Positions 1 through 9,326 of a DNA stretch of 22,173 bases are shown in pieces (within the stretch, counting starts at the first letter, position 1; each line of letters opens with the position of its first letter). Position numbers and translations under genes: made by a program. Location: positions 1,037,799 through 1,059,971 of the forward strand of contig BFEA01000176.1 in the NCBI GenBank assembly GCA_003427395.1. Direction: 5' to 3'. Below the pieces are notes generated by a model. It saw nothing but the letters and a program-made list of their open reading frames with translations. It ran no database searches and was not told the origin of the DNA. Origin of the DNA: Chara braunii. Lineage: Eukaryota > Streptophyta > Charophyceae > Charales > Characeae.

Positions 1-40
<40 letters not shown>
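1..40. repeat. (GA)20 microsatellite
   Basis: Perfect GA dinucleotide repeat at the left window edge; it may continue beyond the window. A shorter impure GA stretch follows at about 74-90. Confidence 0.97.
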
Positions 41-45
<5 letters not shown>

Positions 46-111
46 TCGTTTGTTGATACACACGGTGTACGCGCGAGAGAGAGAAAGAGACTGAATGACA
101 AAATTAAATAT

Positions 112-293
112 GGGTCAAATTGAGGCCGCGATCTATTTTGCAGTTGGAATGATTTTTTTTTAATTATTGGCCTAGATATGGCTGAGTGGCAAAAATGGAA
201 CATGTGCCGAATCGGTGCGACGATTATTTTGCAGTATAAATAATTTTTTTTAAATGTTCTACTATTATTTTTGGAAAGAACACGACCTCATCC
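112..293 (+). repeat. Dispersed repeat family D, copy 1
   Basis: Matches the reverse complement of 14996-15309. Shared blocks in the same order are a GGTCAAATTG-like start, a GCGGCCG/GGCCGCG block followed by ATTTTGCAGTT, a TGAGTGGCAAAAA block, a GCGATTATTT block, and an AAAGA-CACAACCT-like end. This copy lacks the middle portion found in copy 2. No coding capacity is seen. The TGGCTGAGTGG block resembles a pol III A box, but no B box was found, so a SINE origin is only a possibility. Confidence 0.6.
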
Positions 294-1097
294 ATGGATT
301 TTCAAAATTTCATATTTTTGTGCATGTTCGTTCGAGCACAGAAAATCGTCAAAGTTGCCTCTTGCAAAACGCCTATTTCGTTGTGCCTGACCTCCCTGTT
401 TTCAAAAGACGGGGCTCAATGCCTGGGCCTAAGGGCCCTTTTGTAGTTCACATGCCCTCACTTCTTTTTGGGGTCCGCTTCTACCCGGGGTCCGGTTCAA
501 CGCCCCCCACTTATTTTTGGGGTCCACTTCCACCCGAGGACCGGTCCTTCCTTTTTCCAAAAGTTCCGGTTCTAGCAGAGCTAGCTGTAGGTAGTCCGCA
601 GTTTTGCCAAGGACCGGTCCCCCAATTTTTTTTGCCCCCTAAGAACCCACTTTGCGTCCTGGTCGCCCGCCGCAAAAAATGTGACACCTTGAGACAGACT
701 CGGAAGCCCACTATACCGCAGACTAAGGGCTGCGAATACTGGTTCAAACATACGCAAATGAATACTATAGGTCTAGAAAAACGACAGCTACTCGGTCATA
801 CTATAGGTCTAAAAAGTGACAACTACTCATAAGTACCCAATACCTCGGACAAGTAGTACCCTGGTTCGAGTCTGGCACAAAAGTTTAAAGCTTCGAAGTG
901 GCCCATGGTGTGCTCCTAGCAAAATCCCATCCCGGTACCAAGGGTCTCGTCGTGACTCCCATTCTAACGAGAGCTGTTCGAAACCCGAATCAAGCAAACA
1001 AGCGGAACAAGTCGTACGAACTAGCTCTACAAAACATGATAAAAGAAAAATATCAAAGCCCATGCTCCGGACAAAACAATTACTGGTACCTCTGTGA
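294..1097. other. Non-coding stretch with small tandem duplications
   Basis: No recognisable gene. A 49-bp imperfect tandem duplication lies at 461-509 and 510-557, sharing a TTTTTGGGGTCC block and an ACCCG block. A 36-bp imperfect duplication lies at 764-799 and 800-830, both starting ACTATAGGTCTA. The open frames here show no domain and are not called. The part next to 1098 could be the eroded 3' end of the retroelement, but no similarity proves it. Confidence 0.6.
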
Positions 1098-1228
1098 CTA
1101 TTCTGCCCATGTAGCAAAGCCAGAAAAAAATAATGAAAAAAACAAACTATAAAACTTGATGTAGCACAACTCCATGCTCGGGAAAAAAACAATTAGCGGA
1201 CGCCCTGTGACTATCCTGCCACCGTGGA
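1031..1228. repeat. Two imperfect direct repeats of about 80 bp
   Basis: Units at about 1031-1113 and 1150-1228 share CTA(C/T)AAAAC, CCATGCTC(C/G)GG, AACAATTA and CTGTGACTAT(T/C)CTGCC in the same order. They sit where the reverse-transcriptase frame loses recognisable similarity, so a local duplication or insertion may have contributed to breaking the gene. Confidence 0.75.
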
Positions 1229-3740
1229 ACAACTCTCTGGATAGACCTAAACTATTGAGAAACTCATACTCATTAAAGGCATATAGAAGGCATGCAAGGG
1301 CCGACCTGGAAGGTTTGTCCATGGGGATACCAATCTTCTGTCTCAAAGTCACTCCCGTTGCCGAAACATAGGTACAAGATAAGTAAAACCCAACAAAACT
1401 GAGCAGCTTGTTGAACTTCAGTCGTCCCCATCCTTCAGGAACAATTTTCCTTCTAAAGAGAACAACACCTTTCCCTTTCTTTTTGTACACGACATCAGAG
1501 AAAACTTTTTCTTCATGCATCGCTACTACCCAGTCGACTGCCCTAACGATAAAAGAGTGTGGAAGAGCAGAGAACATCTCCTTAACGTCAAAACTTGTCA
1601 CAATTACCTCTCCTTCTTTGCCGATAGCCTCATTAATCTCCTCAATCCTTGTCTTAAGGTCTTTCGTAGCTCTTAGGTTAAAGTGTGGCGAAGATGGAAT
1701 GGACCAGAGAAGACAGTTAACTGCCTTAGAAACAACTCGACAGACCCTAGTAGTAGGATTTGAATGGGAGGGACAAATAGGACGCCAAAGACAAATATAT
1801 TTATGTTTTGGAATACAATAGGTCTTTCATAAAGTACCTTTACCATTAAATTTCGCTATAGTTTTGAAATTCTCCTTCTCATACCACTGCACCATCCCCT
1901 TAATGACCGCTTCCTCCGTCTTATCTTGTGCTTCGAAACCCTTACTATTCAAAAAAAACTTATGCAATTTTAATTCGTAAAATGATGGATAACATACCAG
2001 CATATCACCAATGTTATGGTCTATAGAACATAACACGTATTTGTCAAACTTTTTTTTCCACACCAACACTTGCCTTCGGTTAAACTCTGGTCTCTCTTCA
2101 TCTAATCTAGCGTTAATACAGTTCTTGAGATTGGCTTCGAAAATTAAAAAGAGCTTCGTATCATATTGGACTTCCTTTAAGCAACTCAAAATTGACTTCT
2201 TGACTTTTTGCAAATCGGACTTAAGACCTGGAGATATAATATTTTTGGAATTACGTAGAAAAGAAGGAATACCATCAAATTCACTCAACCGGAAAGCAAC
2301 ATGTCCCCCAACCCTCGGGAAATCAGAATCCGCATATGCATATGCAAGTTTAAATAGCCTAGAGATTGGTCTAAAATTGAACAAAATATCCCCTACTGAC
2401 TTATTCTTGGTCCAAAAGACCCTAGCCTTCCGACAGATAATATCCTGAATTGGTTTCCAGATGGAGGACCTTCTCACTGTCTGCACGAATAAGCTTTTAA
2501 CCTTATTTTTTGAAACTTCACAGCCATACTCAAGTCTGATAACTGGTATAATCCTGATTTTACTATTGAACTTATTATTGACCACCCTACCAACAATACT
2601 GCGAAGTGATGACCTGGTTGATTTTCTCGAGAACCTCCTAATACATGAATATAGTCTCACAAGTCGATCAAGCGATAAGCAATACAAATTATTCCTCGTC
2701 CCTGGTTTACACAACAATTTAGCAATCCATGTTTTTATCTCCGTAAACCTGAAACAGAATCGAGTCAATTTCTCCACACGGACTTCGTTCGACTCAACAA
2801 ACCATTCTCGACAATTCTTCAAAATTTATAGGCCTACAGTGGACCTAACAACCGAGGAACCATACAATATTTTAACGATTTTCCATTTGTCACAGAATTC
2901 CCGACCCCCTTCAAGTTGGCACGAAATAGCGAAGCTCGACTCCTTAGATTTAAAAGCATGATAAAAAACAGAGATGAGACTGATCGAGGAATGCCTTAAT
3001 GAGGAGCAGAAGAAAATTAAAGATCTTTTGAAAATCGTATAAGAAACAGTCGGGGTATAACCATTACAATTCTTCAGCTTGCGACGCTCTCTTTTTCTAG
3101 GTCGGCAAGCCCGATGCTTCCTATGATGCAAAGCTCCGGAATTGAGAAAAGGTGAGAAACTTCGAATGAAAAAAAATTCCAACGTAAAAAGATCAAAGGG
3201 GGTGGACACAACTAGTGGAATATCAACATAATCGGAATTGTCGTGAGTTCTAAGCCATTGGTACAGTTTATGATTCCTAACTTTCACTGAACATCCTTCT
3301 TTAGCTCTCTGAAGATGTTCCTTCCACCTTACATCTAAACTTTTAAACGTGCACCCCACGTATACATGTTTGCACCACGGAGAAGCCAATACATAAATAA
3401 CCAGACCAGGACACTGAGTAATATCATAGCCACCAACAAGAAGAGAAAAAATGAACGGGATGAACTTAAATAGCCAAGAAATCTGATAGCTGATAATCAA
3501 GAGTAGGACAACTAATCTAAAGATAATTTGATGCTTACCTTCCTTCAAAAACGAACCTTCCTTTTTTAGATCTCTACACGTCAGGGTCAATTTTCCACAA
3601 TTTGGATTGTTACGAAAAACACCTGCACTCGAAGAGTATTCCTAGCAATCGGGAATCTCCTCGGCGCGATTGCTGGGATCTTCCTGTACAATGTCAACGG
3701 ATTCATCGCCATCTTCCCCAACCTCTTTCTCCTCTTCCAT
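1098..3740 (-). pseudogene. GIY-YIG endonuclease / reverse transcriptase (ORF2), broken
   Basis: One continuous minus-strand frame, interrupted by TAG at 3644-3642, TAA at 2828-2826 and TGA at 1829-1827, ending at TAG 1100-1098. GIY-YIG motifs lie at about 3401-3141: VIY for GIY, VYVG for YIG, then the helix Arg (LDVRWKEHL), the catalytic Glu (TLEFF) and a late Asn (PFLN). A basic RPRKRERRK stretch follows. The segment 2820-1830 fits the N-terminal part of such RTs (ends SIDHNIGDMLVCYP-like). RT motifs follow the TGA: YCIPKHK and WRPICPS (motifs 1-2), SFDVKEMF with the motif A Asp at about 1589, and GIPMDKPSRSALA (motif B, usual GIPMGKP..PALA) at about 1331. The FVDD-type motif C is not visible; R-I-V-T-G stands roughly where it is expected. 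The 3740-3642 segment is acidic and may instead be the end of ORF1, which would make the TAG a natural stop. Confidence 0.82.
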
Positions 3741-3754
3741 TACCTGCGTTCGTC

Positions 3755-5079
3755 TTAATCGCGGCGCGGAAAAGCAAATCCAGCATACCTCTCTACCAAA
3801 TCAACCGCCGAACCTCGAATAGTCGTGTACGTAAGACCCTCTTCCAAACACAATTTTTCTATCTCGTTCTTCCGTAACTTGCTCAACTCCAGAAACACTC
3901 TCTTTGTAAACGTCGGTCTGGTCTCATCAACCCACTTTTCAAATTTCGCTTTCGGACGACTACTTTCAGCCTCCGTATCTTCCTCTGACTCACCAGCCAG
4001 ATGCGCCATCTTCTTCCGGAGATTGGTAGGTTGCACACTTTTCAGTGCAAACCTTCTTTTTGCGACTGGTGGCGATGCCCGAATCCTCAGCCTGCTTCCT
4101 TCAGAGCAGCTACCTACCTTTCCGCAAAGTCTTTGTTATCACGCAATTTTCTATAGGCGTCCGCCATCTTAGCGATGTCCCCTGGAGTGAGCGCGCGATC
4201 AACAACCCTCAATTTGACTCGCGCCGGCTCAGCCGGTGGACTCTTCTCCGTAACGTCTTCAACACTTTTTTTCTCTCCTCCTTTTTTTAGAGCGTTGACC
4301 TCTTCTCTCAGCTCGATGATACCTTTCGAAAGCGCAATATTCTCTTGTTTCAACGAATCAATTTCCTTATCAGCCAAGCTCATCCGCATGACTATCTTCA
4401 TTTCCTCATTTTCTTTTCTCAAGCGTGCAGTTTTTGATTCTTGACTGCCCTCCTGAATCGGCTTCTTCCCAGCAGTTATTGCTTGTCTTGAAAGCTCAAT
4501 GTCGATCTCGACGCAAACGCTCTCCGTAGGGGCAACCTTCTTGCCTAGTATCGATTCACAAACCTTTGTCATCGATCCTTTTATCAATTTCCCCAAATTC
4601 GCTTGAAAACCCATCTTCTCCTGTTGCTCCTTCTGCCTCTTCTCATCATGCTCTTGTCGCCTCTTTCTCTCCTCCTCTTCCTTTTGTTCTCTCTCTCTCT
4701 CTTTCACTAAACGTTCCTTCTCCTCCATCTCCTTACTAACGAAACCTCACATCCTTTCATCTCTTCCCCGATAATTTCCTTGCTCATGATGGTCTCCTTG
4801 TTCACGATAACCTCCCTGCCACGGTCTCCTCTGCGACTGTTGATAAGCATTTTGCTGCCCACCTTGTTGCACTTGCTGCCCGTTGTTCGAAGCCACATTC
4901 GGTGTCGTCAAAATCGGAGCGCCATTCGTGAAAGACGATGAAGCATCGTTGCCTCCGTAATTGCCATTGCTACCTCCTTGTTCGTTGGCTTCTTTGTTGA
5001 TCCGAAACTGACAATCTCGAATCCAGTGCCCGTGCTGGTGACAATAGTGGCACGGACTTCTGGGTGGATAGGAATACAT
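3755..5079 (-). pseudogene. CCHC zinc-knuckle / coiled-coil ORF1 of the retroelement, broken
   Basis: Start chosen at the ATG at 5079 (MYSYPP), because upstream codons look like leader, including CTTTCCACTTT-type repeats. Order: a CX2CX4HX4C zinc knuckle (CHYCHQHGHWIRDC, 5052-5011); a Gly/Asn/Gln-rich linker; a TGA at 4749-4747 in frame; a charged Glu/Arg/Lys coiled coil (about 4728-4610); a second heptad-like stretch (RLRKENEEM, about 4440-4270); and a stop at 4116-4114. A frame change then leads to 4105-3755, whose end (LSKLRKNEIEKLC..GLTYTT..) looks like a SAP-type helix-extension-helix. This is probably a nucleic-acid-binding partner protein of ORF2. From memory, similar proteins are common in predicted Chara proteomes; I could not verify this. 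Confidence 0.72.
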
Positions 5080-5689
5080 GGTAGATATATGAGAAGTAGT
5101 AGTAGAGATAATGAAAGTGGGAAGTGGAAAGTAGAAAGTGGAAAGTAGGTTAACTAATAAGTAATCGAACATAGCCACACGATTGTAGTATTATTGCTAC
5201 GCCGGTTATTGTGTGCATGCAAGTAGTTAAAAAAAATGAAAGTGCTAAGTCACATTTCAACACACCGTAAGGTCAAGATACACACGACGACCGTGAGGTC
5301 AAGACACACACGCCATGACAGACATACACGAAAAGAATAGAACTCCGAGCGCAGGTGGCGCTTTGAAAAATTCGTCAAAATAACGCACTCATCTAGCGAT
5401 AGGACCAGACCGATTTCTACCAGTCGCCACTTTGGCGTCCTCAGGGGTCTACCTAGCTGGAATGGGAAACAAAGTTAGAAAACCTGAATATATACGAGTA
5501 AGCTACTCCACTAACTTTAGTACCCACGAACCGATACGAGACAACCGGACCCGCGCTTCGGCGGTCCCAATCAGCAAAATATATCGTCACAAAAATACTA
5601 GTCCGTACTTGGTCCAAAATCATTTTTTCAGGGTCCACTTACCTGTCGGCAATAGCCCTACCTGCATATCAATTGTCCGTAACATATTA
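5080..5689. other. Region upstream of ORF1, no gene recognised
   Basis: Holds the presumed 5' leader of ORF1 (minus strand), with short GGAAAGT-type repeats at about 5112-5148, and a 26-bp direct duplication at 5264-5289 / 5290-5314 (ACCGT(A/G)AGGTCAAGA start). The rest to 5689 shows no domain, and open frames there are not convincing. Confidence 0.6.
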
Positions 5690-6276
5690 TATATTATGCA
5701 TAAGAATAAACTAAACAACATTTGCCTCAATGTTACATTCAAATTATTTACCGAATTAAATAACAACAATAAAAATTAGAAGAAAAAAAAAAAAAAATGA
5801 AACTATTGAGTGGGCCGGATATTTTTGACACCGCCATCTTTTGAGATTTTTCACTTTGTTTGGGTTGTGACAAATGCCATGAAAGTTTATGTATGAGTAT
5901 CTTACACAATAGAGAATCTATAAATAAAGTTTGGAATTTTTTTTTTCCATACCCCGAAATAAAGGGAAAAAAAAAAAAAGGAAAAAAATAGAAAAACAAA
6001 TTAGTGAGTGGGGAAGCAAGTTTTTACACCACCATCTTTGTCGATTTTTCATGTCTTTTTGGCTGAACCGAATGATTTCAAAATTAAGAGGGAGATAACC
6101 TACATTAAAAAAAACTAAAAGAAAAACAATCAGAAAAAAATATTAATATTTAGGTGTCAAAATATATTTTTGCGGGCTCCGAACCCCTTCAGGTTCGGAC
6201 CCCGTACGAGGACCTGAACGCCTGAACGTTCCGGGGTCAGCTTAGGGGCCTCCGTACGTTCGATCTGACAACCCTG
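5690..6276 (+). mobile_element. MITE family A, copy A1 (left end missing)
   Basis: Aligns with A2 and A4 from the shared core (ATTATGCATAAGAATAAAC, about 5693) through two internal ACACC(G/A)CCATCTTT blocks (about 5829 and 6026) to the GC-rich right end and the terminal ACAACCCTG (6276). The left GC-rich end and left TIR are absent, so no target-site duplication can be read. Confidence 0.8.
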
Positions 6277-6482
6277 TATAAATGTGTATTGATGTTTTTA
6301 TACGACTATATTGGTGTGTGACCACATTGATATATATTTTGCACTGTTGATGATTGTTGTATTACGAAACTAACAAACATATACGAACATAAAATACATA
6401 CTAGTGAATATTATTTTGTATATTTTAGAGGTTTGTCAGTTGTTAATTTACTTCTTATTTTATATTTAATTAAAATATTATA
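6277..6482. other. AT-rich spacer between A1 and A2
   Basis: About 200 bp of AT-rich sequence with no gene or repeat recognised. Confidence 0.6.
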
Positions 6483-6490
6483 TTTCGCTT

Positions 6491-7254
6491 CAGGGTAACC
6501 GGCGTTCGGGACGGGCCGAACGCCCGAACGTATGGGACCCCTTGGGGATGCGTTCGGCCGTTCGGGTTGAACGCGGACCCAAAAAAAAAAAAAAAGCAAA
6601 ACAAAAAAAAGTCATCAAAAAAATATGAAAAAAAGATATGTTATGGAGAACAATAAATTAAACAAGATTTGTCTGAGCATTACATCCGAATTCCTTACCA
6701 AATTTGAAATAAAAATAAAATACGAAAAACAAATACTAATAATAAAAATAAATAAAAATAAATAAAAATAAAAAGAGAATTAAATTTAGTGAGTGCGCGA
6801 GCATATTTTCGACACCGCCATTTTTGGTGATTTTTCTTTTTTTTTTTGGCATATCTAAATGCCCTGAAAATTTACAGATGTGTACTTCACATAATACAAA
6901 ACCCACTAAAAAAGTTTCAAGAAATAATAAAATTGTTTAGACCCCGAACTAAAGTGAAAACAAAAAGTAAAAAGTGAAAAAATACGTGGGCGAGCACATT
7001 TTGACACCGCCATCTTTGGCGATTTTTAATTTTTATTTTGCTTAGCCAAATGACTTTAAAATTTACAGGCATGTACCCCACGTCATAGAGAACTCACAAA
7101 ACAAAATTCAGAAAAAACTAGTTATTTTTAGGCCCCGAAATAAGTTTTGGCGGGGGTCGAACTCCGACGGGTTCCGACCCTGAACGGGACCCCAAACGCC
7201 CGTACGTACGGAGGTCTGCTCGGGGACCTCCGTACGTTCGGGCTGGTGACCCTG
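6491..7254 (+). mobile_element. MITE family A, complete copy A2 with 8-bp TSD
   Basis: Starts CAGGGTAACC and ends GGTGACCCTG, an imperfect 10-bp terminal inverted repeat. It is flanked by an exact 8-bp duplication TTTCGCTT (6483-6490 and 7255-7262), the hAT-superfamily signature. Inside, in order: a GC-rich left end with repeated CGTTCGG/CCGAACG motifs, a poly(A) run, the shared core (about 6637-6712), an internally duplicated module of about 195 bp with the CACCGCCAT block at about 6814 and 7003, and a GC-rich right end with a perfect 12-bp hairpin. There is no transposase, so it is non-autonomous. Confidence 0.93.
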
Positions 7255-7261
7255 TTTCGCT

Positions 7262-7264
<3 letters not shown>

Positions 7265-7314
<50 letters not shown>
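7265..7314. repeat. (TA)n microsatellite
   Basis: About 50 bp of alternating A/T directly after the A2 target-site duplication. Confidence 0.95.
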
Positions 7315-7317
<3 letters not shown>

Positions 7318-7355
7318 TATATTCTAATTTTTTTTTTTTATACATCCATATCACT

Positions 7356-7563
7356 CTAGGCTACCAGCCGGGCTGCCAAGGTCTTAGGTGGCCAGCCCGT
7401 GTAAGAACCAGAGAAGGTCCCAGACAAAAAAAAAAACCTCGAAAAAAATCCGGAAAACAACTGTGTTATGCAGGAATATAAACTGAACAACCGTTGGCTC
7501 AGGGTTGTATTGAAATTCTTTACCAAATTTAAAAGAAAAAATAAAATAAAATAAATATTATTT
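7356..7563 (+). mobile_element. MITE family B, copy B1 (right end missing)
   Basis: Begins CTAGGCTACCAGCCGGGC, followed by the GC-rich left arm, a poly(A)-rich spacer, and the core at about 7462-7533. It then runs directly into the start of B2 without its own right GC-rich end. Confidence 0.85.
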
Positions 7564-7846
7564 CTAGGCTACCAGCTGGGCCGCCCGGGTCCCGGGTGGC
7601 CAGCCCGTGCAAGGATAAGGGAAGGTCCCCATCCAAAAAAAAAAACAAAAAAATCCAAAAAATCCAGAAAAAAACTATGTTATGCAGAAAACTAAACTGA
7701 ACAACGTTTGCCTCAGAGTCACATCAAAATTCTGCACCAAATTTAGAATAAAAAATAAAATTTTATTTCTTTTTATTTTTATTTTTATTTTTTAATTGTT
7801 TTTGGCCCGGCCGGGAAAGTGACCCCGGGCCACTCTGGTAGCCTAG
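7564..7846 (+). mobile_element. MITE family B, complete copy B2
   Basis: Both termini are present: CTAGGCTACCAG at 7564 and CTGGTAGCCTAG at 7846. Layout: GC-rich left arm, A-rich spacer, core (about 7674-7745), AT-rich stretch, then the GC-rich right arm with a GTGACCCCGGGCCACTCTGG block. No clear 8-bp duplication flanks it, probably because it abuts the fragment of B1. Confidence 0.88.
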
Positions 7847-7849
7847 TAT

Positions 7850-7890
7850 CTGAGAGGTCCAGGATCACTTGCCCAACCAAGCCAAAAATA
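7850..7890 (-). mobile_element. MITE family B, short end fragment
   Basis: Resembles the reverse complement of the family B right arm (CTGAGAGGTCCAGGATCACT versus consensus CCAGAGTGGCCCGGGGTCACT). It is only about 40 bp and has no TIR. Confidence 0.55.
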
Positions 7891-7915
7891 GTTAAAAAAA
7901 TAATATATATATATA

Positions 7916-8642
7916 CAGGGTCACCAGCCCGTACGTACGGAGGTCCCCAGGTAGACCTCCATACGTATGGGTGTTCGGGGTCTCGTACGGGGTCCGAGCC
8001 CGAAGGCATTCAGGCCCCGCCAAAAATTATTTTGAGGTCTAAAAGTATTTTTATTTTCTGAACTTTTTTCTTTTGTGAGTTCTCTATGACATGAGGTATA
8101 TGCCTTTAAAGTTTCAAGTTATTTGGATCAACCAAATAAGAATTAAAAATCGTCAAAGATGGCGGTATCAAAACGTGCTCGCCACGTTCTTTTTCACTTT
8201 TTACTTTTTTTTTTCACTTTAGTTCGGGGTCTAAACAATTTTATTATTTTTTGAAACTTTTTTAATGGGCTTTTTATTATGTGTAGAACACATCAATGAA
8301 TTTTCAGGGTATTTAGCTATGCCAAAAAACAATGAAAAATCGCCAAAGATGGCGGTGTCGAAAACATGCTCGCACACTCACTAAATTTAATTCTTTATTT
8401 ATTTTTATTATTTTTCTTTATTTTTATTATTATTATTTATTTGCGGTATTTTATTTTTATTTTAAATTTGGTTAGGAATTCGGATGTAACGCTCAGACAA
8501 ATCTTGCTTAATTTATTGTTTTCCATAATATTTTTTTTCCAAATTTGGTTAGGAATTCGGATGTAACACATCCCCAAGGGGTCCCATACGTTCGGGCATT
8601 CGGGTTCGGGTGTTCGGCCCGTCCCGAACGCCGGTTACCCTG
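7916..8642 (-). mobile_element. MITE family A, complete copy A3
   Basis: Starts CAGGGTCACC and ends GGTTACCCTG, in reverse orientation relative to A2. It is flanked by TATATATA on both sides (7908-7915 and 8643-8650), consistent with an 8-bp duplication but inside a TA repeat. It keeps the two CGCCATCTTTG-like blocks (reverse strand) and the core. Part of the core is present twice (about 8465-8491 and 8541-8567), and the left GC-rich end is shortened. Confidence 0.9.
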
Positions 8643-8656
8643 TATATATATATATA

Positions 8657-8929
8657 CTAGGCTACCAGAGTAGCTCGGGGTCACTTGAGTGGCCGAGCAA
8701 AAAACAATTAAAAAATAAAAATAAAATATAAAATTTTTATTTTTTATTCGAAATGTTTTGCAGAATTTCGATGTGACCCTGAGGCAAACATTGTTCAGTT
8801 TATTTTTTTGCATAACATAGTTTTTTTCGGAGTTTTTGGATTTTTTTTTTTTTTTTTTTTGGCTGGGACCTTCCCCGGTCCTTGCACGGCTGCCCACCCG
8901 GGACCCGGGCGGCCCGGCTGGTAGCCTAG
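8657..8929 (-). mobile_element. MITE family B, complete copy B3
   Basis: Perfect 12-bp TIRs (CTAGGCTACCAG at 8657-8668; CTGGTAGCCTAG at 8918-8929), with TATATATA on both sides (8649-8656 and 8930-8937). The core lies on the minus strand at about 8747-8822. Length is 273 bp. Confidence 0.92.
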
Positions 8930-8937
8930 TATATATA

Positions 8938-9078
8938 TATATATATATATTCATCCTCCTTATGATTTGGTGAAAGTCCAATGAAACAGTTTGTCACAAC
9001 CCCTCGTTTGTTGTCCTCTTCTCTCTCTCTGCATACGGTTTATCGGGCAGTTCTATTTGTGACGATATATATATATTC
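8938..9078. other. Short spacer, no gene
   Basis: TA repeat to about 8950, then about 130 bp with a CT-rich stretch; nothing recognised. It ends in another short TA run just before the ndhE-like sequence. Confidence 0.6.
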
Positions 9079-9311
9079 TTATTTTGTCTTTGAATTTTCG
9101 GATTGATTACAAATCAGAATATGGTTAAAATTCTAATCTGTCTGGAGTTATTATTTAATGCAGTTAATTTGAACTTAGTAATTTTTTGCAAATATTTTGA
9201 TTCTTCTGCAATTATAGGTAATTTATTTGGACTATTTATCATTGCAATTGCTGCCGCAGAAGCAGCAATTGCATTAGCTATTTTATTAGCTATGTATCGA
9301 AATAGAAGTAT
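9079..9311 (+). pseudogene. ndhE: Plastid ndhE fragment in the nucleus (NUPT)
   Basis: The translated frame reads like the plastid NADH dehydrogenase-like complex subunit 4L. Recognisable pieces are [36 protein letters not shown] and MYRNR. Both Glu residues conserved in the NuoK/ND4L family (in CLELL and AAAEAAI) are kept. NdhE is a three-helix membrane subunit of the thylakoid NDH complex, usually about 100 residues. Here the first 10 or so residues are missing, a TGA at 9091-9093 stands where a Gly is usual, and the C-terminus dissolves into an (TA)-rich stretch before MITE A4. The plastid version is favoured over mitochondrial nad4L because of the AIAAAEAAI and YRNR segments. The transposon neighbours on both sides argue for nuclear DNA. 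Confidence 0.85.
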
Positions 9312-9326
9312 ATATAAATATATATA

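Larger units (their letters stand above)
1098..5079 (-). mobile_element. Decayed Penelope-like retroelement with N-terminal GIY-YIG
   Basis: Two coding units lie head to tail on the minus strand: a zinc-knuckle/coiled-coil ORF1 (5079 to about 3755) and an endonuclease/reverse-transcriptase ORF2 (3740 to 1098). The GIY-YIG motifs precede the RT motifs. In canonical Penelope elements the endonuclease is C-terminal; the permuted order is known from the Chlamys/Naiad clade. Both ORFs carry nonsense codons and ORF1 carries frameshifts, so this copy is dead. Neither end of the element was located: no flanking duplication, LTR or pseudo-LTR was found, so the limits given are coding limits only. The RT C-terminal part is missing or unrecognisable. 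Confidence 0.8.

Noticed and set aside
170-230. tRNA-like A box (TGGCTGAGTGG) in family D
   Set aside because: No B box at the proper distance and no cloverleaf; kept only as a hint in the repeat entry.
254-832. 192-codon open frame on the + strand
   Set aside because: No domain, no codon signal, overlaps tandem duplications and an open frame on the other strand.
1827-4749. TGA codons as selenocysteine, as reported in some Naiad elements
   Set aside because: The same frames also contain TAA and TAG stops and ORF1 has frameshifts, so simple decay is the better explanation; no SECIS-like structure was identified.
5080-5690. Hammerhead ribozyme as often found in Penelope-like elements
   Set aside because: Scanned both strands around the element for CTGATGA plus GAAA with pairing stems; none convincing.
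7118-7359. Open frames with long Ile-Tyr repeats (also at 14234-14472)
   Set aside because: Translations of (TA)n microsatellites.
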